Assembly (NCBI GenBank): GCA_028274465.1
Contig: CM051456.1
Location: forward strand, 1,861,545-1,925,544
Origin: Plantago ovata
Lineage: Eukaryota; Streptophyta; Magnoliopsida; Lamiales; Plantaginaceae
Length of the DNA: 64,000 nucleotides
Direction of reading: 5' to 3'
The notes beneath the pieces are model-generated. The model saw only the letters and a program-made list of their open reading frames with translations, did not search any database and was not told where the DNA came from. This document shows, in pieces, positions 50,520-61,423 of the stretch. The position numbers and the translations under genes are program-made. The stretch's first letter is position 1. Each line of letters begins with the position of its first letter.

Positions 50520-51130
50520 TTCAGGTCAGTTTTCATATTGTTCCTCAACTGTCCCATCATGCTTGCAAGCATACAAGCGTCCATCCCCAAGAATTATCAT
50601 GTTATACCACAAAAGCAAGGTAGAACTCGGCAGTCCTCTACTTCCTGCAGAGCAAACTGAATTGTTCAGTACATATCTATCCCGCCGATCAATGTGTAAA
50701 AACAAACTTTGATGCCCCGTGGGACATGTGTGCACTCATATAGGAAATAACTCATTTAATATGCCCGAAGGTGCCAGTTGGTGCAATAAGGTCAGGTGTT
50801 TTGCTCTCTAAGATCAAAGCTGAAAACCTCATTAGAAGTTGTTTCCCCACCAAGCCATTCCATTGAAAAAGAACGCACCGTTTATAAGCACATCACCCGT
50901 TGTTTCTAAGTAGCACATATTTGACGTGTCTGACCAATAAAAAGAACAAACTACATCAAATTTGTAGGGTGAGGGATTAAAATTCAGTTTACCCTGGCAA
51001 TAAAAAGCACAAATTACGTACATCAAAGTTGTCGGAGGAGGGCTTAAAATCCAATATGCATCAATTGAATTTCCATGGTCATAAGTAGGCGGAGGAACAA
51101 ATCTATATGCCTTGGTAACTGGATTCAAAC
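50520..51130 (-). pseudogene. Degenerate F-box-associated (FBA) domain fragment
   Basis: The minus strand reads NPVTKAYRFVPPP, then VCSFYWSDTSNMCYLETTGD, VLINGAFFFNGMAWWG and, after a frame change, TSNEVFSFDLRE, then GDGRLYACKHDGTVEE. This order (NP..K.....PPP, then ..G..HWL/FFNG..WW, then I.SFDL) is that of the F-box-associated interaction domain. There is no F-box and the frame is broken several times. The ~60-bp segment AATAAAAAG.ACAAA...TTAAAATxCA is duplicated (50936-50995 and 50998-51060). Confidence 0.6.
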
Positions 51131-51566
51131 TGTTGTTTTCACGGGAACTAGTAAATTACAAGAGTGTTATGTTGGGTAGACTAAACTGTTAAAGATGATC
51201 ATATGCAGAAGGTGAGAAATGACATGCTGCCGTTTAAGTGTTGGCAAAATCAGTTTAATTCTTTTCAAATTCATTATGTTTTTGTTCAGTTTTGTTGAGA
51301 TTTATTTAGTTGTATTTTATATTACAAATAAATTCAATTCAGATATGTACTGTTTTGCTTCATTCGGTTATGTTCAATTCAGTTCAATATTGTTCAGACG
51401 AAAATAATAGTTTCGAGGGTGAATGACACAAAAAACGACTTACGCGTATAGTTTAAAATTCTACCAACACATTATATACCATTTCTTCAATCAGATGACA
51501 GTACAAAATGCACTAAAAACGACTTAAACCGTACTAATTCGAAACTAATGTTTTAACTTTAAATTA

Positions 51567-51817
51567 CTCTCTCCGTCCCACTGTAAATTACCCAGTTTGA
51601 TTTTTTTCAGTCAACAGTGTTCAACTTTGAATCTCGATTAGTCTTAAACTATAATGATAAAGTATTTGACGGAATCATAATATAAAAATATAGAACTAAA
51701 ATTTTTATAATATAATTTTATTAAATATTTTATTATTATAGTTTAGATTAATCGGGATTTAAATTTGAAAAATATTGATTTAAAAACTCAAACTAGGTAA
51801 TTTATCCGGGACAGGAG
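51567..51817. mobile_element. Stowaway-like MITE
   Basis: The ends CTCTCTCCGTCCCACTGTAA and GTAATTTATCCGGGACAGGAG are inverted repeats, flanked by TA at 51565-51566 and 51818-51819. The length is 251 bp and the core is AT-rich. These are hallmarks of Stowaway (Tc1/Mariner-derived) MITEs. It lies about 115 bp before the CTPA1-like start codon. Confidence 0.85.
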
Positions 51818-51932
51818 TATATACTAATTCAGTAATTTGATTTTTATAAGGCAACGATTACCTTAGATTAGAAAATTGTAAAATCAGCCTGCATGCTGTA
51901 TAATCATCAACAGACAAAAAGAAGACTGAAAG

Positions 51933-54900
51933 ATGAGGCTGCTTCTCCTCTGCAGCTCATCGCCGTCGCTATCTTCACCATCTCAGCCACAATCGCCACC
52001 GCAATGTCCTCTCCTCAAAACCTCAACTCTTTCCCCCAAACTATTCACTCAAACACTAAGCACAGCACTTCTCTCAGTAACACTCTCTTTAGGCCTCTTC
52101 TGCTCAACTCCGTCGAACTTGACCGCAATTGAATCACCGGATAAACCCTCGCCAACGACCACCGAGTTGAGTTATACGAAAGAGGAATCCAATTGCCGCG
52201 AGGATGCGTATTTTGTTAATGCCGCCGATGATAAATCGACGAAGACGGTGACGAACGAGGAGATTGTGGAGGAGGCTTGGGAGATTGTTAATGAAGGTTT
52301 TCTCGATACCGGTCGGCACCGATGGTCTCCTGATTCGTGGCTGGTGCGTGTTGATTTCAGTACAGTTCAGCTTTAATTTATGTCATTTCTAATTCTGGTT
52401 AATTTATGTTCATCTCTGGTTTCGATTACGGTCTGGTGCGTGAATATTTCTAAGTCTATTGTAGCTTTGTAATATTTTTTAGGTTATAGTGATTGATACA
52501 TGATCGCTATGCGTGATTTCTAGTTTATTGCAGCTATGTAAATTGTACTTGTTAGGTTAAATTGACTGACCTATGATCCATATGCGTGAATATTTCTAGT
52601 GTTTTGTAGCTTTGTAATACTTGTTAGATTATAGTGATTGATATATGATCAATAATGTACTATTTGGTAATGAAGAAAGCTGAGTAACATGAAAGAGTAT
52701 GTAATACAAATCTAGACTGTCCATCTAAAAACAAGAAAGGATAGAGCGTAAAGCTGGGTAACATGAGAGAGCTCAAAGATGGATAACAGAACCTAGGCCA
52801 ATACTAAATGAGGTCACTCGCAGAGAATAGTTTACTACTAGAAAGTGCATCCGAAATTAATGCTGTTTAGCAAAGTTATGATTCAATAATAGAAGAAGGG
52901 CTTTATTACACACATGTTACTCTCTTAGTTGACAAGAAAGAACAAAGTATGGGGTGTAGTGTTATGTTACATGTTCCACTAGGTGTTTGTTACTTTATTT
53001 ATCCATGTTAAAAAGTTGATTGTTTCTGTTTTGTGGTTTCAGAAAAAGAAGGAAGACATTTTAGCTACCCCGATACAGACCAGATCAAGAGCTCATGATA
53101 TTATCCGTAAAATGTTGGCAAGTTTGGGTGACCCTTATACACGTTTTCTTACCCCTTCAGAGGTAAGCATATTCCCTCATTACTCTAATTTGATCTTGCA
53201 TAAAGTATCCTGGATCATTGAATTCTTCCTTTGTGTTAAGCTCTCAGGTTATATCTCGATTTTTCATTGTTAGTAACTTCTTGTTATCTATTGCTTGCTC
53301 TTTGTTGAGATTTTTCTTGCTCTACTGGTTGCCTCGGCCATCTAACGTGTCACAAATATGTTCTATATGTCCATGTCAAAGTATGTACCAAATCAAAGTA
53401 ATTTAGTTAAGACAATTTCTATGTATGCAAGATACACCATTCTGACCTGATCACACCATTAGAAATTTAGAATCATTATCTAACATTTTGAGTTGAAATT
53501 TTCTTCGAATTAGTCTTCTTATTGTTTTTGTTTTTACTTATAAACCTTTTCAGTTATCTTATTTCATGACATTTGTTGGCTTCATCATCGCCAAAAGTTC
53601 TCGAAGATGGCAAGGTACGATATCACTGGGATCGGGATAAACCTCAGGGAAATCCCCGATGATAGTGGAGCAATGAAATTGAAGGTTCTAGGGCTAATAT
53701 TGGATGGTCCTGCCCACTCTGCAGGTGTCAGGCAGGTAAAAAAGCTGATATTGCTTATTTTCTTCTGATAACTCCTAGGTTTATTTGTAGAGATTTGCTC
53801 TTTAAAAAAGCAAGCTTTACTCGTCCCATGTGATTTTGAGTTGGCACATCTTTAGCCTTGTACATGTTCGTTGATCGACTTGAGGGGCAGAGGGTGCTTC
53901 ATATATCTAACAATGTCTACATTTGGTGTGTTCTTTAAACGAAGCCGACTTAGGTCTGAAAAACTATGTAATAGTACAATATATATCTGAACTCAGAATT
54001 GAGAAATGTTTAAAGCAATAGTGCGAGTGTTATGCCATCGGCCATCCTTCCAAGGTTTCATAGCTAATTAAATTTGAAGGAACTTGTGCTAAAATTACTC
54101 ACGTGCATGCAGATAAATGGTACTGGAGTGGATAATTGCCTGTATGGGCACATTATTTAAATCAGATTTATCTCGTTGTTAGCTGAGTACTTCTACGCAC
54201 CTGCATCTAAGAATACTTCTTCCAGTTTTCTTTCTGATATTTATTATGGACAATGATGAAATACCTGATCATAAACTGTACTACTACAATCAGTACCTAG
54301 ACTTCTGACATTATACGTTTGTGTTCTGCCATTGGATTAATGCATGTAAACTTCACATTTTTCATTAAATTCCTGGCAGGGTGATGAATTACTGTCCATT
54401 AATGGGGTCGATGTAAAAGGGAAGTCAGAGTTTGAAGCTTCGTCACTATTACAAGGACCAAGTGAAACATTTGTCAGTATCATGGTTAGTCATATTCTAT
54501 TGGGACATTGATTTTATTTTAAAACTTCAGATGATTATGATGCATCAATGTCAGGACACACTTGCCAACTGGTTTATCTTATTTGTCAATATCGTTAGGT
54601 CAAGCACGGCAACTGTGGACCTGTGGAGTCTTTTACCATTCAAAGGCAATCTATAGCGAAATCCCCTGTGTTTTACAGATTAGAGCAAGTCAAGAATGTC
54701 CCAGGTTCTGTTGGTTATGTGCGCCTAAAAGAGTTCAATGCATTAGCCAGGAAGGATTTAGTAATAGGTATGTCCATGCAAGATTTCTCAGTAATTGTCG
54801 ATAATTCAAATTGCTGATGCTTTGACATACTACGAACTCAGGGGGTATGATATGAGAGGTTAAAGCAATAAACTCAGGTGGTCTGTGCGTAGAATTCCCG

Positions 54901-57073
54901 TCCTTATATATCGTCTTCCTAAACTTATACTATTAACTTTCAAGGACATGAATAACAGACTGTTTCATGTACCTATTTTAACCAACACAACTTTCACATA
55001 ATGGCATATAAGTATACTCCATATATTTAATAATTCCACTACTCTCGGAAGAACTTCTCCAGAAGAAAAATGGTACTACACTTGATTAAAAAAAAAAAGG
55101 TTAAAATAAAGTTATTGGTATACATAACATTCAACTAATTGCCTTTTTACTTGCTGTATGAATTGTTATTTCCCTTAACTAAGAACTCTTGACGCCACAG
55201 CAATGAGAAGACTTCAGGACATGGGTGCCTCTTGCTTTGTCCTTGATCTTAGAAATAATCTTGGTGGACTAGTACAGGTACCTCTTTTACATCTTGTATT
55301 TGATTATTTTACAGTGATTTTTTATTTTGGAAGCTTCCAAATGAAGGTAGAATTGGAATACTTTGAAGAATAAAAGCACGTGTATTTGCTTAAAAGTTAT
55401 GTGAGCTGACATACACATTCAGGATGCTAAATTCAAGATCTAGAGGGTGTCACATAAGATTATCTGTCTCTATAATTGTCATTGAAATATCATACACTAT
55501 AACCAAACACCAAACTCCTCCTTTATTAACCAGAAGTGGTTTTGCCATATTTATTCTGCCATCCCCTAAACAAATTTTCAAAATGCCTAGATTCCCCATG
55601 GTTTTTGTTTAAAATAGATGGAATAGAATGCATATTTTCACCAACAAATTGTAGAAGCTTTGTCGGGGGTATATAATTCAAATTTACTACTGAAACCTGT
55701 AAAAGTTGCCCCTATTATTTCAAGCGACATATTATTGGTGTTTACTCAACTTGGTAGAGTTTGATATCTGACTTTGAGATTCCAATATTGATATGAATAC
55801 TGTGGAAAATCTTTAACTCTACCTAGAGTTCATCAGTGTAGGACTATGATATTTTTTAAATGGTTGCTTTTGAACATGTTTTTCAAAAACCCCTAACATT
55901 CATTTCAAGCTCTTAATGTTGTAATTCCTGTTGCAGGAAGGCATTGAAATAGCTAAACTCTTCCTGAATGAAGGGGAGACGGTATGTTACTCAAAATACT
56001 TATTCCTTCAATTTATGTGAACTGCTCTTTTGCCTTTGTTCTTTGTAAGTAATCAGCTCATAGTATATACGAAGTATGATTTATACGAACCACGTATATC
56101 TGTTTTATTATGAATAAGCAATCAAATTCAATTAAACGCTTGAGATTATGGGAACTTGGAAGAGACCTTGGAGTCTCATGTGGAAACTTTTTAGCTTTAA
56201 CACGAACTTCTACTGCAAATGTGCAATGTTAAAATCCAGTGGGTGGAAATGAGGGAAAGCAAAAGATGCAGCAAATTTTGATAAATTTTGCGATTTTCTT
56301 GAAGATGTCACATGATCATCAGGAAGATATTTTATGCTAAATGAGTGTTCTATTTTTTGTTGACAGATAACTTACACTGTTGGCAGGGATCCACAGTTAG
56401 TGAAAAATATTGTTGCTGATTCTTCACCTCTATTCACTGCTCCTGTCGTTGTAAGGACATTATCTCGTGATGTGAGATATTACATGTTATAACTGGCATT
56501 TAATCTGCTTCTAATGCAGGTTTTGGTGAACAATAACACCGCCAGTGCCAGTGAAATTGTGAGCATAAGAACTTATTCAGTAAGTATAAGTTCAAGTTTC
56601 TTCTACAGTGGAAAAATTAACATTAAGTTGCTTTCAGGTTGCTACTGCACTTCATGATAACTGTAGGGCTGTTCTTGTGGGAGAAAGGACCTACGGAAAG
56701 GTGTGAGATTCTGTTGAGTAATGCTTATGTCATTGAAATTCCTTAATACTTAAATCTTGTTTGCTGATTCTAGGTGGACTTATTTTCTCGTTTTTTCTAT
56801 ACCTTTCCAGGGCCTGATTCAATCCGTGTTTGAGCTGAATGATGGGTCTGGGATGGTGGTTACAATAGGGAAGTATGTCACACCAAATCATGTGGACATA
56901 AACGGAAATGGAGTTGAGCCTGATTTTGGCAATATTCCTGGTAAGAGATCTACCTTTTTCCGTTAATTCTAAGTAGGACGCAAGTTAGGTGTGAATCTGA
57001 CCAATGTTCTTGCACAGCCTGGAGCGAAGTCACTGGATATCTGTCCAAGTGCCGTATTACGCAAAACGGATAA
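51933..57073 (+). CDS. CTPA1: Carboxyl-terminal-processing peptidase (CTPA1-like), chloroplastic
   Basis: Twelve exons join in phase to 478 codons: 51933-52343, 53043-53162, 53598-53735, 54380-54484, 54599-54767, 55201-55277, 55937-55981, 56367-56450, 56520-56558, 56638-56700, 56811-56940 and 57018-57073. The N-terminus is Ser/Leu/Pro-rich with no acidic residues for about 60 positions and a hydrophobic stretch, as in plastid/thylakoid-lumen transit peptides. Then come ASLGDPYTRFLTPSE, a PDZ domain (YDITGIGINL to VSIM), and the peptidase core with LDLRNNLGGLVQEG, the nucleophile Ser in NNNTASASEI and the Lys in ERTYGKG (Ser/Lys dyad of family S41A). Family members trim C-terminal tails of proteins such as photosystem II D1. 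The C-terminus (PAWSEVTGYLSKC) fits the At5g46390 branch better than the D1 protease At4g17740. Confidence 0.9.
52439..52650. repeat. Three tandem ~72-bp repeats in intron 1 of the CTPA1-like gene
   Basis: Units start at 52439, 52511 and 52584 with GCGTGAxxxTTTCTA and contain TTTGTAATAxTTxTTAGxTT, ATAGTGATTGATA and ATGATC. Confidence 0.8.
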
Positions 57074-58064
57074 GTTCCTAAACTTCAAGTTCCGACTCTC
57101 TTGCATGACTATACACGCTTGAAGCTCGTATATCTCTGTAAGACCTTCAAGTATTTGTAATGTGTCTGTACTCTGTAGATATTAATGTATAGGCTATAGG
57201 CTAAAGTTAAACCTTTACCACTGGGTGTCAAAAGGAAAGAAAAGATGTTTTCATGATTGTTGGAATGTAGATAGTTCTTCAGATATTATTGGAATTTCAA
57301 ATGCTTATCTTGAATCACGTAAGAAAGATTACATAGTTTGTCCATTTGCAGAAATAATGTCTGCCTGAATTATTGAAGCTACTGTGTCTCTATCTCCATC
57401 ACGTTGATAAATTGAGCAAATTAGTTGTACTAGTTCTGTTCCATGTGATGTTTGGGTCCATAACAGAGTAGAGTCCTCTTGTTTTTATGCAAACAAACAC
57501 ACATCTCTTTCATACAGAGTTGTGTACTGTAGAAATACGTTAGATATTTGATCATTTAGACTTTTTTTGCTTCGTAAATTTACATTGCCTGCCAGCCTTG
57601 TCAACATCCTCTGTTTCAGGAATGCAAATTATGGCATTTGATTTGGTAGAGTTCATAAGTCATCACCAACTCAAAACGATACACGCAAGCACCATTTGAT
57701 TCTGGAAATGTATTTCACCAACTCAATACGATACACATAGCTGCTACCTGCTAGCACAATTATGAACATCGGCATTTGATTTGGTAGAGACGTAGAGTTC
57801 ACAAGTCACAACACCAGCACAATTTGATAATTCTGGAATTGCAATTCACTAACACGAAACAATACGCATAGCTGCTACCTGCTTGCACAAAACATCTCTA
57901 TTCTATTCTCATGGGGGACACTTTGGAGGTTGGTCACAACATCCAATAGTCTATTTACATCATCACTAACAAAAACCAATTGCAACACCTCTAACTCAAA
58001 ACGCAACAATAACCTTACAACAGATGAATCTCAATGAACACTAGAACACCAAAGAACAGATACT
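57074..58064. other. Intergenic region between convergent genes, with a 138-bp tandem pair
   Basis: The two 3' UTRs (CTPA1-like from the left, GPI-protein from the right) must lie here. A diverged tandem repeat of period 138 starts at 57633 and 57771 (GGCATTTGATTTGGTAGAG), each copy ending with CATAGCTGCTACCTGCT and GCACAA (to about 57895). Confidence 0.7.
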
Positions 58065-59590
58065 CTAATATCTGGAGGGCAACAAAAGAATGCTTATCAG
58101 TAACAAGGAAAACAATGTGAGGTACTGATAAGGTTCTTTTATTCCCAGAACAGTTGCAGAAGACTGACTGTTGATTTCTGAAGAATCTACAGCTAGTGGC
58201 ATTCCGTCAATATTGAGCCTACAAACTGCTGCATCAGAGTCGTCTTCTCTCATCATGAGCGCTCTAAGAACAGCTGAAACCGTGTTTATGTAAGTAGCCC
58301 GGTTCTTATGCAGCAGCCATGTCAAACCCATGAGCTCACAGTCCTCGTTGTGCATTTTACTCTTCCTCTCTGATCCATTAGTTTTCCCCGCTTTCTCCTC
58401 GTTTAGCTGCATGCACAAATTCATCTCACCATCATTAGTCTGTTCACTAATTAAACCTTTATCTATATAAGCCTAGATATCAGTTCTCAGTACTCTTAGG
58501 GCTACCCAGTTCTTAACATTTACACAGGCTCAAATACGAAACAATTATCGATCTATAAACCACAATGTAAAAGCCCATTTACCTTTTTCTTGAAGGCTCA
58601 TAGCTTATCTAGCTTTTAGCATCACCTTATGGTTACTCTACTAGAAAAAGCAAACGTAAAGTATTCATTACACTCAACTCAGCTATCTAGGTTATCATTC
58701 ATCATACTGTTCACCGTAACAGCTTTGACAATCCACATTGCCCACTAAATTAGTTACCGTCTCAAAATCCGTCACAATTAATCATCATTTGAGCTCAATT
58801 AAACGAGGTCTCGAGTTCAAGTTTTCTGGTAAAAAACACCATTGAGTTATTGAACATAATTGAACGAAGCTGAACAAAGAACTCAACTGAAAATAATGAG
58901 TTTTCATAAGAAGATAAGATATACTTAGTAGTGCAGTAGAACTGAACAAGATGGAGTAGTTACCAAGTAAAGAGAGTTGAGGCAATTGGAGCAACCACCA
59001 TAACCACCATGACCAGCACACTCCTTCTCCAGCTTCCTCACAGCCGCATTACCAACAACCTTCCCTTTCTCGCTGACCGTAAACGCCTCCGGGCAGCTAA
59101 ACGGATGCAACCTAATCCCACAGTAACAGTACACAACATCACACGTCTCGTTCGGCTTGTTAAGCATTATCCCCTTGTTCCCAAGCGCCTTTTCCAGCGA
59201 GTCCACGCACGTCTCCGAGTCGTCGGGCAGCACGGGCATCTCGGTCTGCTGCTGCTGCGGCGGCTTGGAGGCTACCGCATGCAGGGCGGTTTTGGAGTAG
59301 GCGGAGTAGATGTAAGCGGCGAGGACCGGGCAGCATTTGTTGCGGTTGATCCTGCCCGAGCAGGCGGACTTGATGCCGTGGAAGAGGTCGTCGGGCAGGT
59401 CGAGCGGGCAGGCGGAGGCTTCGGATTGTTCGGGAAAGGCTGGGATTGTGGTGGTTTGGGGGAGGGTTTGGGTTTGGGTTTGGATTGGGTCAGGGTCGGG
59501 TAGTGCGGGCAGGGCGGGCAGGAGTGGGAGTGTTGTGAAGAGGAGTAGTAGGAGTGTGATGATTATGGCTTGTTGTGACATTGCTCTCAT
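58065..59590 (-). CDS. GPI-anchored protein of the At4g28100 type
   Basis: Two coding exons on the minus strand (59590-58964 and 58406-58065) join in phase to 322 codons. The N-terminus is a signal peptide (AIIITLLLLLFTTLPLLPAL). A Pro/Thr linker and a Cys-rich ectodomain follow (KSACSGRINRNKCCPVLAAY, CVDSLEKAL, NETCDVVYCYCGIRLHPFSC, KECAGHGGYGGCSNCLNSLY). Exon 2 adds a basic stretch, then LTWLLHKNRATYINTVSAVL, and a hydrophobic C-terminal tail (YLTLFSLLLISILLLP) of the kind removed on GPI attachment. It matches plant 'uncharacterized GPI-anchored protein At4g28100-like' proteins, which carry a Cys-rich SPARK-like domain. It is expected at the outer face of the plasma membrane. The function is unknown. 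A second in-frame ATG three codons on is an alternative start. Confidence 0.82.
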
Positions 59591-60155
59591 GAAGGAAGGG
59601 AGCTAGTGTGTTTTTATGACTTTCTTTATTTCTCTTCTTATTTGATGAGAGAAAGGGAATGTTTGGGGAAGAGTGAGTGAGTGTGAGAGCTTTTGCTTTA
59701 TGGGTGGTGGTGGTGTGGGGGGGTGGGGGGGGGGGGGGGATTGTAGGGTAGGGGTGAAGTGAGAAGAAAAAGGAATGTGGGGTTATATGTTGGTAAAAGT
59801 TTGGAGGTTTGTGTGTTTATTTGTGGTATGGATATAGCCTTATTAGTTGACCATTAGTTTAGGTGTATATTTGAGGAAACGAACTAATACAGTCATGTAA
59901 AAATGAATTTTGTGTGTCAGAACGAACTAATACAGTCATGTCAAAATGGATTTTGAGTGTCAGAACGAACTAATACAGTCACGTAAAAATGGATTTTGTG
60001 TGTCAAAACGAACTAATACAGTCACGTAAAAATGTTAATTTGATTAGCACTTGATTAGATTTCGTGTCTGTTTGACAAAATGAAGTTATAAGGTGATTGA
60101 TAGTTGATCAATCATATTATTTTTAATCATATTATTTTTAATAAGTTATCAAGTA
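59591..60155. other. Promoter side of the GPI-protein gene, with a G-tract
   Basis: Immediately upstream of the start is a GA-rich leader and a GTGGTGGTG/poly-G block (59702-59742), with up to 15 G in a row, on the plus strand. No further gene is seen. Confidence 0.5.
59878..60033. repeat. 43-bp tandem repeat, four copies
   Basis: AACGAACTAATACAGTCA starts at 59878, 59921, 59964 and 60007, exactly 43 bp apart. The unit ends with ATTTTGTGTGTCAG or a near variant; the fourth copy is partial. Differences are single bases. Confidence 0.95.
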
Positions 60156-61421
60156 CTCCCTCTAACCCTTTTTTATTTGTCGTTCAATGAAATTCACGAA
60201 TTTTAAGACTACCTATGTGAATACATCTTCTGCAACTATAATACAATAATTGAAAGAATTAAAATAGAATTTAATACACTCACAACCGCTTAAACATTAG
60301 TATAGCTAGGGCTGGGCATGGGCCGGATCGGATCAAATCCGATCCGAACTTCGGATTAATCCAATCCGAAAATGCATATTTTGGTCGATCCGAAATCTCA
60401 GATCGATTTCGGATTGATCCGAAAATAATCGGATCGGATTCGGATTGATTCGTTTAATCCGAAATTATGAACCAAATTAATGTTGAGGCTAGAACTGAGA
60501 GTAGAAAAAATCAAGATCCCAATTTAAGAATGAGGCGACATAGATCTGGGTACTCTCATCCATAATTTGCAAACAGAACTAATTAATTACTACCCACAAT
60601 CTGTACGTTTGGCCTCTCAGTACGGCAATCTCGGATCTTTAGATCTTGGCATTTGATTTTTCTTTCTGCCTCTATTCTCTTCGACCGCTCTCAAGGATAA
60701 TACTCCTTTCGATCGCGCGAGCTATGGGTTATATGCTAAAACAAATTGAAGGTAGGAAGGATTATGATGGCATAAATGAAGAAGGAAGTATAAACAAGGC
60801 ATAGATCATGGATGAAGAAGACAGAAAGGTTAGGCGAGAGAGATGAAACCAAGAAACAGAAAGTGGGGCGGAAAAGTGGGGATTCTATGTTTAGATTTTT
60901 AGTCTAGTATATATAGTAAGTATAATTAATATTTATTAAAAAAAATAATATTATGGATCGGATCGGATTAATCTGATAATTCGTGGATTTTAATCCGATC
61001 TGGTCCGATCCGAAAATTCGGATTACTAAAAGTAGTGATCCGTAATCCGATCCGAAAATTCAGATCGGATCGGTTTGGGCTCGGATCGTTGAATTTTCGG
61101 ATTGAATTTTCGGTTTCGGTTTTTATGCCCACCCCCTAAGTCCAGCTAGTAAAATTGCATTGAAGAAGATAAATCTTCTTTTATTGTAGAGTCCAAGAAA
61201 GTTAAAAGGATTATTATTATTATTATTTATTTTTTGGTAAAGAAAAATTTCATTATTTAAATCTTGTCAAACATAAAAACGGTGCAATTGGGGAAGTGTG
61301 ACAGTACTCGAAACAGTATAAGGGTATAATTAATTAGGGCCTAAAACGTTTATTACTGATTGATGATAACATAGAAGAATTTGTAGGACTGACAATTAAA
61401 TTTAAATTAAGATGGAGGGAG
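60156..61421. mobile_element. Possible Stowaway-like element split by a hAT MITE
   Basis: The left end is TA|CTCCCTCTAACCC (60154) and the right end is GATGGAGGGAG|TA (to 61423). They are inverted repeats with TA flanks, outside the hAT element. Without the 840-bp hAT insertion the element would be about 430 bp. The match inside the termini is weak, so this is tentative. Confidence 0.45.
60307..61138. mobile_element. Non-autonomous hAT-type MITE, 832 bp
   Basis: It begins TAGGGCTGGGCATGGGCCGG and ends TTTTATGCCCACCCCCTA, giving inverted termini. The flanking 8-mers AGTATAGC (60299-60306) and AGTCCAGC (61139-61146) match at 6 of 8, as expected for an old 8-bp hAT target duplication. Both subterminal regions are packed with GGATCGGATC, AATCCGATCC and TCCGAAATTC motifs in both orientations. 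There is no transposase frame. Confidence 0.85.
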
Positions 61422-61423
61422 TA

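Noticed and set aside
59009..59503. 164-codon open frame on the plus strand
   Set aside because: It lies antisense to exon 1 of the GPI-anchored protein gene, which has a signal peptide, ordered Cys residues and family similarity. The plus-strand frame is a by-product of GC-rich codons.
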